Below the pieces are notes generated by a model. The model ran no database searches. It was not told where the DNA came from and saw only the letters and a list, made by a program, of their open reading frames with translations. 64,000 bases of DNA from positions 620,001-684,000 of the forward strand of contig JAJTUP010000003.1 of assembly GCA_021399435.1 (NCBI GenBank), read 5' to 3'. Position 1 is the first letter of the stretch. Each line of letters begins with the position of its first letter. The stretch is from Diaporthe sp. PMI_573. Its lineage: Eukaryota; Ascomycota; Sordariomycetes; Diaporthales; Diaporthaceae. The position numbers and the translations under genes were made by a program. Shown here one piece after another: positions 50,955 to 61,659 of this stretch.

Positions 50955-53900
50955 TCAAATCCTGCTGCTGCCGCTGTAGTACTCCCTGGCTCGCTCGTCG
51001 TTCAGCTCCTGGCTTGATTGCCCCACACCCTGCATCTCCTCGATGTCCGAGATCGTGTCGTTGAAGATCTTGACCAGCTGGTTGAGAACCTTCATACGGT
51101 TCCACTCATGCCTGGACAGCCAGATGTGGTCCATCAGCTCGCGGTTGATCTGCTCCAGCTGCTCGATCGTGCACCCCGACGTGCGCTCCGTCAGGTCGTT
51201 CAGGAACTGCCGTACCTGCCCGTCGTGCACCACTGGCATATGCTGCGACGATGTTGATGAGCCGCCCGAGTTGCGGATAGACGAGTTGTCAGACACGGAT
51301 ACAGGGTCGTTGAGGAGGTTGGGGAGGCCGATCCTAGAAGCCCGTCGGTCGGTTGGGACCTGTGAGGAGGTCGGGCTGGCCTGCGCGTTCGACGCCCCGT
51401 ATCCCACGTTGCTCAGCTTGCCGTGCGCAAGGGCGTCGGCTTGGGAGTGCATCCAAGGCGATTGGCCGGAGCCTGTCTGCTGACTCGGCCCGGATGCGTG
51501 TTCCCCAGGTGGCTGCGTGTCGGGCAACTGCGAAGTGTTTTCCGCGTCGCCATGGAATCCATTCGTTGCCTGGGTGCTCCAGTTGCTCGACGACTTGTTC
51601 GTCATCGATGGGTCGTTGGTCGTCGAGGCCTCATTTAGCACGGCGGAAGGCGACATGCCGTGTGGCAGTGATGTCAGCGCCGAGACCTGCGATACTTGCG
51701 TCTCTCCCGCACCATTCTTGATCGAAACAGTTGTGCTCGAGCGCTGTTGCACCACAGGTGGCGGCCCCATCTGCGAGAATGGTTGTGTTGCCTCATCACC
51801 GCCTCCCTCTTCCGGTGGGCGGGAGGGTACCGAGTTGCCGTTGCTCATGTGCGTGTCTCCGGCCTGATCACGTTCCTCAGGGCTCATCACCCTGAACCGT
51901 GCCATCGTCGTGCTCTCAGGTGGCACTGGCGCACCGATCCTTATGGGGCCAATCTGAAATTCGCTATCTTCGACCATACCAATGGCGCTTCGCATCGCCT
52001 CCTTCTTCTTCGCCTTCTCGGCAGCTTCAGCAGCACGTCGAACCTGTCGTTCGTGAAGCGCCTCCCAGGGGCCTGGGCCGCCGAGGGCATTTTCGATCTC
52101 GCCCATGTCCACGTCCACGTTGCTCTCCATTTCATTCGACTTGAGGATTTTGTCCTTGTCACCCACGTTCTTCGAATCGTGAACAAGTGTCTTAATATCT
52201 CTGTAGAAGTCCTTGGGTCGGGCATAGTACCCGTTGGAAAGTCGCTCTTCGATGGTGATCAGCTCAAGATTGTAGTAGAACTTCCCAGTCTCGACTTCGA
52301 GCAGTCCACCCGTCCCATGGCTATCTTTGGAGATTATGTACGGCCTGTGTTGCGGCACGTCGGGGCTGACATAGTTGGGGTCGGCCTCTTCGAAGAGATA
52401 CCTGATCTTGTCGTAAGGAATCATCGGCTTGTAAAACACGCGATATTTGCCCTTCTTCAGCTGGTCCATGACCGGCTGCAGCCTCATTTTCAGGTGGTTC
52501 AGCAGTTGCCGATCCCTCTTCAGCTCACTCTTAATTTCAGCCTTGGATTTGGGTTTCGGCGGCGGCGGCGGAGCCACAGGTAGTTCTTCGAGTACCCTCT
52601 TCTTCCTCGTAGACGGATCGGGAAACTCAGAAGGCGACTTCTTGACATGCATAGCCATGTTGGAGAAGAACTCCACGCGATTGTCCTAACCCATAGTCAG
52701 TACTGCTGAAGGTTGGCGAACGAAGTAGGTGAGCAACTTACGCTATTGGGACGGGCAATTTCTACCCTATTCTTCCTCGAGAAAGGGAATAAGGCCCTCA
52801 AGATGTCTCGGTCTAGGTCGCTCGCTTCACAATCTGCAGTGCCAAACAGAAGGACAGGTTCGTACGGAGGTATATCCATGAGCATTGTCGTCAGGACCTT
52901 GAGAGCTGTGGCGCCCAGAGTCGCATACCACGTGTCTACATGAGGTATGTAAACCACACTGGGCTTGTGGCGTTTCACCTCTGAGAACATTCCAGTTATG
53001 ACCTGCTCAGGGGGCTGCATTGAGGATGTCAGTTGAGACTCCACAAGCAAAGGAACCAAGTGGACACATACCCTTCCGTCACCAAGAATCGTCGCCAAAT
53101 CGCAACGCTGTACATGTACTCTCTCAAAATGGTGTAGGATAGCGGACGCGATGTAATTCTGACCCATACCGGGCTGGCCAGCAATCAGCAACCTTGGTCT
53201 GAACAGACGCGATCGGTCGAAGTCCTGTTGCAAGTTTTCTCGGCCAAAGCCATGGTCTGAATCTTCATAGGGTTCGTACATGGCCTCTTCCAGGGCAGTG
53301 ATCTTTGGCTTCAACGGCAGTATCGTCTTCACGGTCTCCTCGATCGCCGCGAATTGTTCGCGGAGGAGAGGTGCCACGGCCTTTGGAAGAGGTGCTGCGC
53401 CTGATGACGCAGATCGTTCAGACGACGGAACCATCTTCTTAATAGAGATCATGAAGTCTGTCGCGTGTATGCTGATCTTGCTGGGATCCACTACAAGTTT
53501 CTGTTCAGAGGAGTATATCTGAGGATACGTCCTCTGAATAGCGTTCAGTGCGGCCTCAGTGCAGAGTGCTCGGAGATCAGCACCACCGTAGCCCTTGGTG
53601 TTTTCTGCCAGGCTGTGCTTGAAGTCTGTTCCGAGACCCCAGTCCTTTGTGTGAATATCAAGGATTGCTTTTCGACCGTCCACGTCGGGCAGGGGAAAGT
53701 AGAACTCTCGGTCGAACCGACCCGGTCTCCTGAGGGCAGGGTCAATATTATCCGGTCGATTGGTGGCACCAATGACGATGACCTGACCACGTCCATCCAT
53801 ACCGTCCATCAAGGCGAGCAAGGTTGACACAATCGAGGCGTGGATCTGTTCTTGCTTACTAGACCGAACAGGTGCCAGGCCGTCAATCTCATCGAAGAAG

Positions 53901-55993
53901 ATGATACTGGGTTGTGTCTTTCTGGCCTCCTCGAATAGCAGACGCAGCTGCTTTTCGGCCTCACCCACCCACTTGCTGAGAGCGTCGGCTCCCTTGCGCA
54001 TGTAGAATGTGATCTTCCGACCGCCGCTACCGATCGAGTTCGCAAGGGCTCTTGCGAGGAGAGTTTTACCCGTACCAGGCGGTCCATGAAACAGGACACC
54101 CCTTGGGGGTGTGACGTGAAATTGCTGAAAGACCTCTGGGTAAAGCAACGGTAGCTGCACCATCTCTTTGAGCTGGTTGATGTGGTTTGCCAGACCGCCA
54201 ACCTGGTTGAAGTCGACATTCATGTCAACTCCGAGCGGGTCCGCATCTGCAAGTGCTTTCTGATTCTTGACCTTGCCCACATTTGGCGTCGCACCGATTC
54301 CGAGGTTCTCCAGGTTGGAAGCCGCCGCTCCTTGTGGCAATCCCGGACCGGCAGCCGCGGTCGGAGTCACACCCACAGCACCGGGGACACCATATCTAGC
54401 GCCCATCTCGTCGTCGCTGCTGTCAGAGTCAACGCCTCCAGCAGCACCGGTGCCCCAGGGTCCTCCCAGCAGAGAACCCAAGCCACCAGCTCCGCCGAAC
54501 GGACCGTAGGTGGTGTTGAGGTACCGGTCTGTGGCACCGCCGTTGCCCCGCTTCCGGCGATTTGGTGTGGCAGCTGCCGGTGCTGGTTCTTCCTCCTCCT
54601 GTTCAACGTCCATTTGTTGGAACGGCCTTATCGTATAATCCACTTTGTTACGTTTTCTCTTGGAGGGAACCTCGTAAGCAATCGGCGTAGACTGGCGTCG
54701 ATTTCGGGCGGCACGAGTTTGGGAGCGAGATGTGCGGCGGAGATCATCGGCCTCCTCAGCCAACTCATCAGGATCAAGCATCTCGTCGTCCGTCTCTCTG
54801 GCCCTGCCCCGCTTCTGGCTCCTAGCCGCTGCCTGTCTCCCACGCGAGGGTCTTGCGCTAGAGTACTCCCCGTCCTCATCGTCATCATCCTGGGCGGCGG
54901 CTGCTTTTTCAGATCCGGAACCTTCACCACCTGACTCTTCTGGCTCAAAGTCACTGCTTTGATCCTGGATGTTCTTGCCCTGGTCACTTCCCTTTCTCCT
55001 CAAACGAGTTGTGCGCCGCTGTGGACGGACATCGGATTCATCATCACCCTCTTCAGCAGCAGGGACAATGTTGTCTTGGCGGGAGGACCGAGTCCTACGG
55101 CCGGTTGGGACATCATCTGAGTCTTCCTCTGCTACGTGCTCCTGTGGCGCGGCTCCATCCGCCTCATCCATGACGACATCGCCTTGGACAGAGGTCGGCT
55201 CATCCTCACCCTCGCCTTGGTTTGCTAGAGCCTCGGGAGCAGAGTCCTCCACCACGTCGGCATCAGCATCAGCCTCCTCGACAAGTTCCTCTTGAGGTTG
55301 AAAACTAGTCTCATGGGACGCCTCCTTAATAGGCTCTGTGGTGGGCTGTTTCACACCCTTTGCTGCCCGAGTGTTGCGAGTGGCGCGGCTCATGGTCTCT
55401 GGGCTCTTGCTCCCCGACGCTGCTCGAGCTGACTGCTGATGCCTCCCCGACGTCGTGAGTTCGACAAGCTCATCACCTTCCTCCGTCATTGCTCGAGTTC
55501 TACGGGTCGATGGGGCGGGTGGCAATGGCTCTCTTGCGCTTCGTCGGCTGGCCTGATTGAGCTTCAAGGTGACAATCTTTCCCCTCACCTTCGGCTTTGG
55601 AGTTTCCTCCTCATCACCATCCGTATTGGCGACGGACTCATTGACAACCTCATCCTCCTCGCTCTCCTCCCGGTAGCTCGGGTGCTGGACAGCAGCCTTC
55701 CTTGCACGGCGCCCGGATGCATTGACGGGAACTTCGTCGTCTTCCTCCTCAGATTCATCTCCGCCGAAGGAGCCCTCTCCCATACTATCGGAGAGTTCCT
55801 CGTCATCTTCGTCGATGTCAGAGCCACGATATCTACTCGAGCGGACGCGGCCGGTGGATTTGCGGGATGCGCGGAGGGCCTTCTTTTGTCGTCTTGGCCG
55901 GGCCTCGGATGGATCAAAGTTCTCGTCCTCGGGGTCTGACTGGTTTGGATCGAAACCCTCGAGGGGGTCCCTCTTCCTCTTACCCGGCGCCAT
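50955..55993 (-). CDS. AAA-ATPase bromodomain chromatin factor Yta7/ATAD2
   Basis: Three exons (55993-53072, 53014-52742, 52685-50955) give 1641 residues. The N-terminal 560 are acidic and Ser/Arg-rich, with FDPNQSDPEDENFDPSE near the start. AAA1 starts near 590 (VGGLANHINQLKEMVQLPLL) with Walker A GPPGTGKT near 630, Walker B IIFFDEIDG and GATNRPDNIDPALRRPGRFD. AAA2 near 930 is degenerate (GQPGMGQNYIA, where GxxGxGKT/S would be expected). The bromodomain follows at about 1130-1240, including YNLELITIEERLSNGYYARP. A long Ser/Gln/Asn-rich tail ends in a helical segment. Yta7/ATAD2 binds acetylated histones and removes or remodels H3-H4 to set nucleosome density. Intron 1 (57 nt) contains no stop and is 3n, so its removal is inferred from the family alignment and its GTATGT/ATGCAG sites. 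Start is the first ATG, MAPGKRKRDPLEG. Confidence 0.94.
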
Positions 55994-58742
55994 GCTAGGC
56001 AAGTGAGCAAAGCCGGGGCACGGCAGAGGAACAAAAGCTGTTGTTTGGACCGCGGTTGAACGGCGCAGGGGTTACAGGACTTGGCTGAGGATTAAATTCG
56101 CTGGGAAACTACAGTGCAATGAAGATCCAGGGGTGGCTATGACTGCATCACGGCCAGGGTCAGCTTCTCGTATGCGCCATCATGGTGGGAGAGGGGGGCG
56201 GGGAGCTATTGTGGACAATAAAACATGTACGATATGGTGTCTATGTGGTGCAGGGAGATAGTTTGTAGGGTTGCGAAGTGGGCATGATGCATTCAGAACA
56301 CGGTTGGAATTCTGAAATCAGGGGCACACACATTGCGGTCCAGATGTAAAATCTGCAAGAAGTGGTTGATGGCAGGTGATGTTGCTCGTGGTGGGCGTGC
56401 TGCCTGGTTGCTCGCCAGCGCGTCTCGGCTGGGCTGCACTGCACTGCACGCACGCACGTCGCTGGTTGCGCTGGGGGTCGGGGAGCGGTACGGGACAGGG
56501 CAGCGCTGCAAGTTGTGGTCGGGGAACGAGTGGGTGGGTGGGATGGACTAGGGCGATGACCGAAGCATTGTGTGCACCGTCAAGAAATGAAAAGATGCTG
56601 GAATGAGCATGCAGATGGATGAAGTGCAAAAGTTTGCTGTGATCGAGGAATGATGAGCGAGCACCGCCGCCTAGGCCTGACGGGAAGGTTGCAGCGGGCA
56701 GCGGCCAGTGGGCGAAGGGCAGTGGCAGCAAGCCTTCCGCCTTCACGTCCACGGCTGCGACTGGCTGGGCGGGAAAATCGCAGCGACGCGTTCCCGGCGA
56801 AAAGCGGGTCCAGAACTTCCCCTGGCCCAATCACAGGCCGCAGGGACCTCGCCTCCGCCCGTAGCTCATTTACGTCCGGTGAATCACCAACGTCTGAGGC
56901 CTTGACAACAAAAACTACACACGAGCTGCAACGGCCAGCTAGGACAGCCACGACTACGTCGAAATACCTGCGGTGCACTGATATCAATGCATCCTGGTGC
57001 CAGCGTGGTCAAATTGGATGTCAATTGAGCGCGTACGCGTGATAATAAGAGGGTATGGCGGTTGGCGACACCACGATGGCTTCGAAAAAAAAGAAAATAG
57101 ACTACTCGAATGGGAAAGTTGTTTTGGCATGTGTCGTCACGTCATCTGGTGCTAGGTTTTCTGGGGTAGGGTGCCGCGCTGTCGGGACCACTCCACATGG
57201 GAGATGGGGATGGGGATGGGGATGAGGCTCAAGAGCTTCCGACGTGGGCCGCTTGCTGCTGAGGGGTCAGGACCTGGCAGATCGGCCTCGGCTCTGCCCG
57301 AAGCCCTCGAAGCCCGATGCGAGATGTCCTGGCGCCACATGCCTGCGTCAGGGCGACTGACTGACGGCAACGCATCGCCGATGGAAACGAGAGAAGGGGC
57401 AAGGGCTGACCAAGGGCTTGCCCGTACGCGACGCCTCGGCAGTAAAGGGCCGGCCTTGGCTGCCTGGCCCCTTCGCGGCCCGCCCTACCCTTAAGTCTTG
57501 AGAAATCCGCTGGCACGCCGGTCCGTCCTCAGAGAACCGTGTCCGGACTGCGCCGTGGAGTGCCAGCCGATCGACGTCCCCGTCTCATCTCAGTAAATCT
57601 TGGCTGCTTTGTTCTGTGTTCAAAAACAACGCCCATTCCGTTCTTGTGTGCTGCAGTTGTCTAGCAGACAGAGTGTGAGCACCTGGGGATGTCATATAGA
57701 ATCGAGGTTTTGCGTGACGCTTGAAGACGTCCGGGCCCTGCATGTCAGGACCCCGCTTGCTGCCACTCTCGGGCCGTGGGATCAGCAGTCTGTGGCGCTT
57801 AAAACCTCAGACTTGACGACTCTGATATCAATCAAGGCAGGCCTCGGGTCAAGGACCGTCAAGTCTTCCATAGCACCTTTTGTTGGTGTTTCTGGTGTAT
57901 TGAAGGAAAGCCACAAAACTCTGCTGGTATGCAGTCTCAGTGTTGCTTTGCGAGGTGCTGTTAGTCCGATATAAAATTGCCAGCATGTTAGCAGGCTAGA
58001 GCGGATGACAATGCGGGTTAAACCCTGAGATGGCTGAGACTTCTGGTGGGTGGGAGGCCGGGGGGGGGGCCACTCACGATGGCTACCACTGTAGTTCACA
58101 CCATTTTGTATCATACGTGCTCTATTTGTTGTCTCAATCGCTCTGCCGTACTCATAGCGATGATTCAGACCCAGATTATGCACAGACTTTCGCCCTTAGC
58201 TCTCCCATTTTTCTTGTTTCAACCTCCTTCACTGCTCATGGACAACATGCCCCTGTTCCTGGTAATGTTACTGAAAGGGTCCAGCCAGGGGCTTTTGAGA
58301 ACCGAGCCGAGACTGTATCTTCAGAAATGGCCAGGCCCAACCGACGGAGCCGGCCAAGCTGTATGGCGCGGCAATCGATGTTAGCAGTCCAGTCCCGGGG
58401 ATCGGACCTGAGTGCATGCAGATGTAAAGACCGCCTACTTTCACATCAGATTACCCACCCTTGTAGGCAGTCGAACAGACAGACAGACTTGCCCGTAGAA
58501 TCTCTGAATCAGGCGAGCAAGCAGCTCGCTCTCTACTTGCGAATGATTGAGAGCTAGATTTTGCCTAATCTACACGGCTCCATCCACTCACTGATCTTGG
58601 GGTTATTCCACGAAATGCTTTTGATGAAGTGCCCTCCTCCGTGGTGAACATGCAATTTTCCCAACCAAGCAATATGCCGCACCGCAAATGGCACAGAAAT
58701 GATGGCCCCTTTGCCACACGCCCTCCCCCCTTCAAGCGTCAT
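55994..58742. other. Intergenic, yta7 promoter and rpa49 3' flank
   Basis: No gene supported over 2.7 kb. It holds a G-run motif at 57199 listed separately. Open frames here have random-looking composition. Confidence 0.55.
57199..57221 (+). other. G-quadruplex motif
   Basis: Four G-runs of 3, 4, 4 and 4 with loops of 4, 2 and 2 nt (GGG-AGAT-GGGG-AT-GGGG-AT-GGGG), matching the standard quadruplex pattern. It lies in intergenic DNA; function unknown. Confidence 0.6.
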
Positions 58743-60122
58743 CTACCGTCTCATCTGCCTGATCTTGGGGAACTCGAGCGGCAGCTTGAGCCGCGCGACG
58801 CTGTCCGTCCTCCCCTCGGCCTTGACCCTCTTGATGCTGGCCCCGATCTCCGCAAAGTACTGGTTCATCTGCTTCTGCTCGAGGCGGAGGTCCTCCTTGA
58901 GGTCCCACGTGTTGGTCTCGAAGTTGTCGAGGATGCACGCGAACGCGCAGCAGTGCGTCGCGAGCAGGTCGACGTGCTGCTTGCGCATGATGCCGTTGTC
59001 CGAAAACCTGCGGCGGATGGCCTCAACCACGGGCGGCGGCGCCGGGGAAAGCTCCTCGCTGAGCTTGTCCTTCTTGAGCACCTCCTTGGTCCCCTTCTCC
59101 TTGCCCTTCTTGGACGTCAGGTACAGCAGCATCAGGAAGTAGAGGTACCGCAGCACCCGGAGCCGCAGCACGGAACTCTCGCCCGACCCGATGCGGTTGA
59201 TCCGGTGCGCGACGAACCGCGACCGCAGCTGGACGTCCTCGTTGTTCTTGACCGCCTCCGCCCAGTCGTTCACCTGTATCAGCTCCAGTATGTCCCTCCC
59301 GATGAGGTCCTGCGGCCTGTAGACGTCCTGGATCTCCTCGGCGTCGTAGTTGCCCCTCGGTACGGGTTTGGCAGCATCCATCGCGTTCTGCAGCTCTTCC
59401 CTGGTGGCCACGCTCATCGTGACATCCTTAATGGCCGCCATGATGGCCTTGTCTGAGGCGTCGAGTGCCTGTGGTGCGTCGCCGCCCTGCGCCTTACGCG
59501 GGGAGATCGCGTTTTCGGTGATGGCTGCGAGCGCCTTCTTCGCCTTCTTGGTACCGAAAGTCTGGCCTAGATCCGCCTTCAAGTTCATCGTCGTCTGCGA
59601 CAGGTTAGCTGCGGTGCGAACAACGTTAGATTGAGCGGGCCGTACCTGTCTCAACTTCCGCGACTCCATATCCTCCTCCGGTGCCTTCTGAGCACGGACA
59701 GTGCCCCTTATTACCATCCCCTTCGCCTCAGCCAGCTGCAATTGACCGCTGGCTGGGTCGTAGAGCCCTATGTAATGTTTCAGAAGCGGCTGCTGAGCCC
59801 CAACCGCGGGCTTGTCCTCCCGCGCTGTGTAGTCGACAGTCCTGTGGCTCGAGGAGTGGAGTAGGAGATCGGTCGCGCCATGTTTGGACCGTTTCGCGGA
59901 GGGTCGGGAGTATGTGTTGTACTTGGTATTCCTCGCGACCGAAATGCCTGAAGCCGTGGCAACTACCGGGGGAGAAGCTTTCGATTGAAGGACGGCGCTG
60001 ACTTTGATGGCGGCCCTTTTTGACTGAGATTTCCCAGGTTCCTCGGCGACCTTCTTCTTCTTCTGCTTGGTCTCGGCGCCTGCGTCGTCCCTGTGCTTCC
60101 TCTTCTTGCCGCTGTCCGCCAT
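58743..60122 (-). CDS. RNA polymerase I subunit A49
   Basis: The frame is open throughout (459 residues), but I place a 51-nt intron at 59645-59595 (GTACGG donor, GCTAAC branch, GTCGCAG acceptor), giving exons 60122-59646 and 59594-58743 and 442 residues. This joins ESRKLRQ to TTMNLKADLGQTFGTKKAKK, the usual family sequence. N-terminal Lys-rich nucleolar signals (KKRKHRDD, KQKKKKV) precede the A49/A34.5-type dimerisation region (LLKHYIGLYDPASGQLQLAE). The C-terminal tandem winged helix begins near 270 (YRPQDLIGRDILELIQVNDW, SRFVAHRINRI, LRYLYFLMLLYL). A49 with A34.5 is a TFIIF/TFIIE-like module that stimulates Pol I initiation and elongation at rDNA. The intron is stopless and 3n, so a retained form would also be translatable. 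Confidence 0.92.
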   Translation of the reverse strand: MADSGKKRKHRDDAGAETKQKKKKVAEEPGKSQSKRAAIKVSAVLQSKASPPVVATASGISVARNTKYNTYSRPSAKRSKHGATDLLLHSSSHRTVDYTAREDKPAVGAQQPLLKHYIGLYDPASGQLQLAEAKGMVIRGTVRAQKAPEEDMESRKLRQVRPAQSNVVRTAANLSQTTMNLKADLGQTFGTKKAKKALAAITENAISPRKAQGGDAPQALDASDKAIMAAIKDVTMSVATREELQNAMDAAKPVPRGNYDAEEIQDVYRPQDLIGRDILELIQVNDWAEAVKNNEDVQLRSRFVAHRINRIGSGESSVLRLRVLRYLYFLMLLYLTSKKGKEKGTKEVLKKDKLSEELSPAPPPVVEAIRRRFSDNGIMRKQHVDLLATHCCAFACILDNFETNTWDLKEDLRLEQKQMNQYFAEIGASIKRVKAEGRTDSVARLKLPLEFPKIRQMRR

Positions 60123-61069
60123 TGTGTAATAGGTGCAGTCTCTTGGAGCTTGGACTCGACGGGTTTGCGTATGCTACAGGGACAGTGTCGCGGCTCGAAA
60201 ATAGTGGTGGCCGCTTTATCCCCGTTTCGGTCGGTGGAGGCCGGGCTATTCAAAGAAAAGTACAAACAACATCTGGGACTCGGTTCCGGAAATCTTTGGG
60301 TGGATGCGAGATATCGCAGATGAAGGGTCCATCACTTTTTTTTCTGCCACTTACCACCTTCCTAGCGTGTAAAGCTTGCGACCGGGCCCCACTTCTCGCA
60401 CATTTACATCATCGCAATAATGGTCGCATGCCCACAGCGAGCTTTTCGAGTTGTAGTTGATGAATCCAGCAATAGACATTTGGGCTGCATTTGATCAAAG
60501 GTTTTGAAGACTTTGAAGTTCTGTACTGCATTCGGGCGGAAAGATTCACACCAAGCTTGTGGGCACTACCGTATATGCACGTTGAGTCTGCGGGAAACTT
60601 GGCATCTGAGGTGGAGAGGATTTGTACTGGTAGTGGTGAGTGGCATCACAAGGCGGAGGAACAGCATAGATGAAGCGAGCTTCTTTTTTTTGATTGTCAA
60701 CGTTTCTCTGTCTCGGTCTCATGAAGAATTCCATGAGCATATCAAGCTAGCGAGTTGGTTGGCTGTTGTCCCGCAAACACTGGACCGTTGTCGACCTCCA
60801 ATTTGACGTAGTCAGCTCTCCCAGAGTGCATCAAAGGCCAGCACTCGGCGTCCTTCAAAAGTCCCTCCAAACTCCAGTCCTCCACAGAAACTTGGGTCCA
60901 GGAATCTCAGCAGATCCGATCATCCCCAACACAGGCGAGTGGTGACTTGGCGGCGAGGCTTGAGGCGAGTAAGTGGCCAAGTGCCGATGGTGATTTGTGG
61001 TTGTCATGATGGCTCTGTGTGATGCTCAAGCTGGCGTGAGGTCGGGTGGTGCGAGTTGTTTACTTCCTG
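60123..61069. other. Intergenic, rpa49 promoter and eL41 3' flank
   Basis: About 950 bp, with purine-rich sequence near the rpa49 start and T-rich patches near 60685. No gene seen. Confidence 0.5.
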
Positions 61070-61205
61070 TGATGGGGGTCAGTTGTCTGGTACATGACAG
61101 CAGGAAGAACCTGTCTGTTTTTGGTTTGACTTACGATCTAGCCCTCATCTTTCTTCTCTTGCGCTTGAGGCGCCTGACGCGCTTCTTCCTCCACTTGGCT
61201 CTCAT
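61070..61205 (-). CDS. Large ribosomal subunit protein eL41
   Basis: Two exons (61205-61135 and 61076-61070) encode only 25 residues: MRAKWRKKRVRRLKRKRRK followed by MRARSK. This is the near-invariant eL41, the smallest ribosomal protein, a single Arg/Lys helix at the interface of the 60S and 40S subunits. Without splicing the frame stops one residue early at TCG TAA; the donor GTAAGT overlaps that stop, and the acceptor CATCACAG restores the conserved final Ser-Lys, leaving a last exon of 7 nt including the stop. The 58-nt intron is standard size. A further intron in the 5' leader is possible (GCTAAC and CCAACAG lie just upstream of the ATG). It is divergent from DHFR with a 454-bp shared spacer. 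Confidence 0.95.
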
Positions 61206-61659
61206 CGTGAACAATTGGGGCTGTTGGTGGGGTTAGCTTGCCGTTTGCAGCAGCTGACGTCGGTGGCAGCAGGCCCGGTGAAAACGCCGCCGCAAGAGAA
61301 TTGTTCAGTTCAATTGAGATCAATTGACCAATTGCTCAAGCAGACGACCGCAGTCACCGTGGCCTGTTGGCGGTACAACTTACTTGGTTCTGTCGATGAG
61401 ATGGCGTTGGATGGTCGGGAGAGAAAGTTCAAGAGGGGAAAGCTGCGACGCGCAGCTTTTTGAGTTGTGGACTGCGGCTGCTTGGACCGGACTCATCACG
61501 TGACCTGTTATGTAATCACAGCAGGGATCAGCCTCCGAGCTGGCGACGACCATCTGGGACGGCAGTCTGAGACGGGCTCCGTCCATGTTTTGACTGTATT
61601 GTTTCTGAGATGAGTTACTCTCTGAGTAAAGTCTCTTGGAACTCAAATCATCAAAAACC
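61206..61659. other. Shared promoter, eL41 and DHFR
   Basis: A compact 454-bp divergent spacer. It contains ATCACGTGAC at 61495-61504, two CAATTG elements near 61310-61332 and a possible intron 3' end just before the eL41 ATG. This arrangement could give coordinated, growth-linked expression of both genes; that is inference. Confidence 0.6.
61496..61503. promoter_or_regulatory. Cbf1-type E-box TCACGTGA in eL41/DHFR promoter
   Basis: Perfect palindrome within ATCACGTGAC, matching the Cbf1 consensus RTCACRTG. It is 157 bp upstream of the DHFR ATG and 291 bp upstream of the eL41 ATG. Cbf1 is known to bind ribosomal protein promoters in Candida albicans; use here is inference. Confidence 0.5.

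Noticed and set aside
59602..59645. Alternative shorter intron in A49 ending at CGCACCGCAG
   Set aside because: It would be 37 nt, too short for fungal splicing, and would break the frame; the 51-nt intron ending at GTCGCAG fits both.
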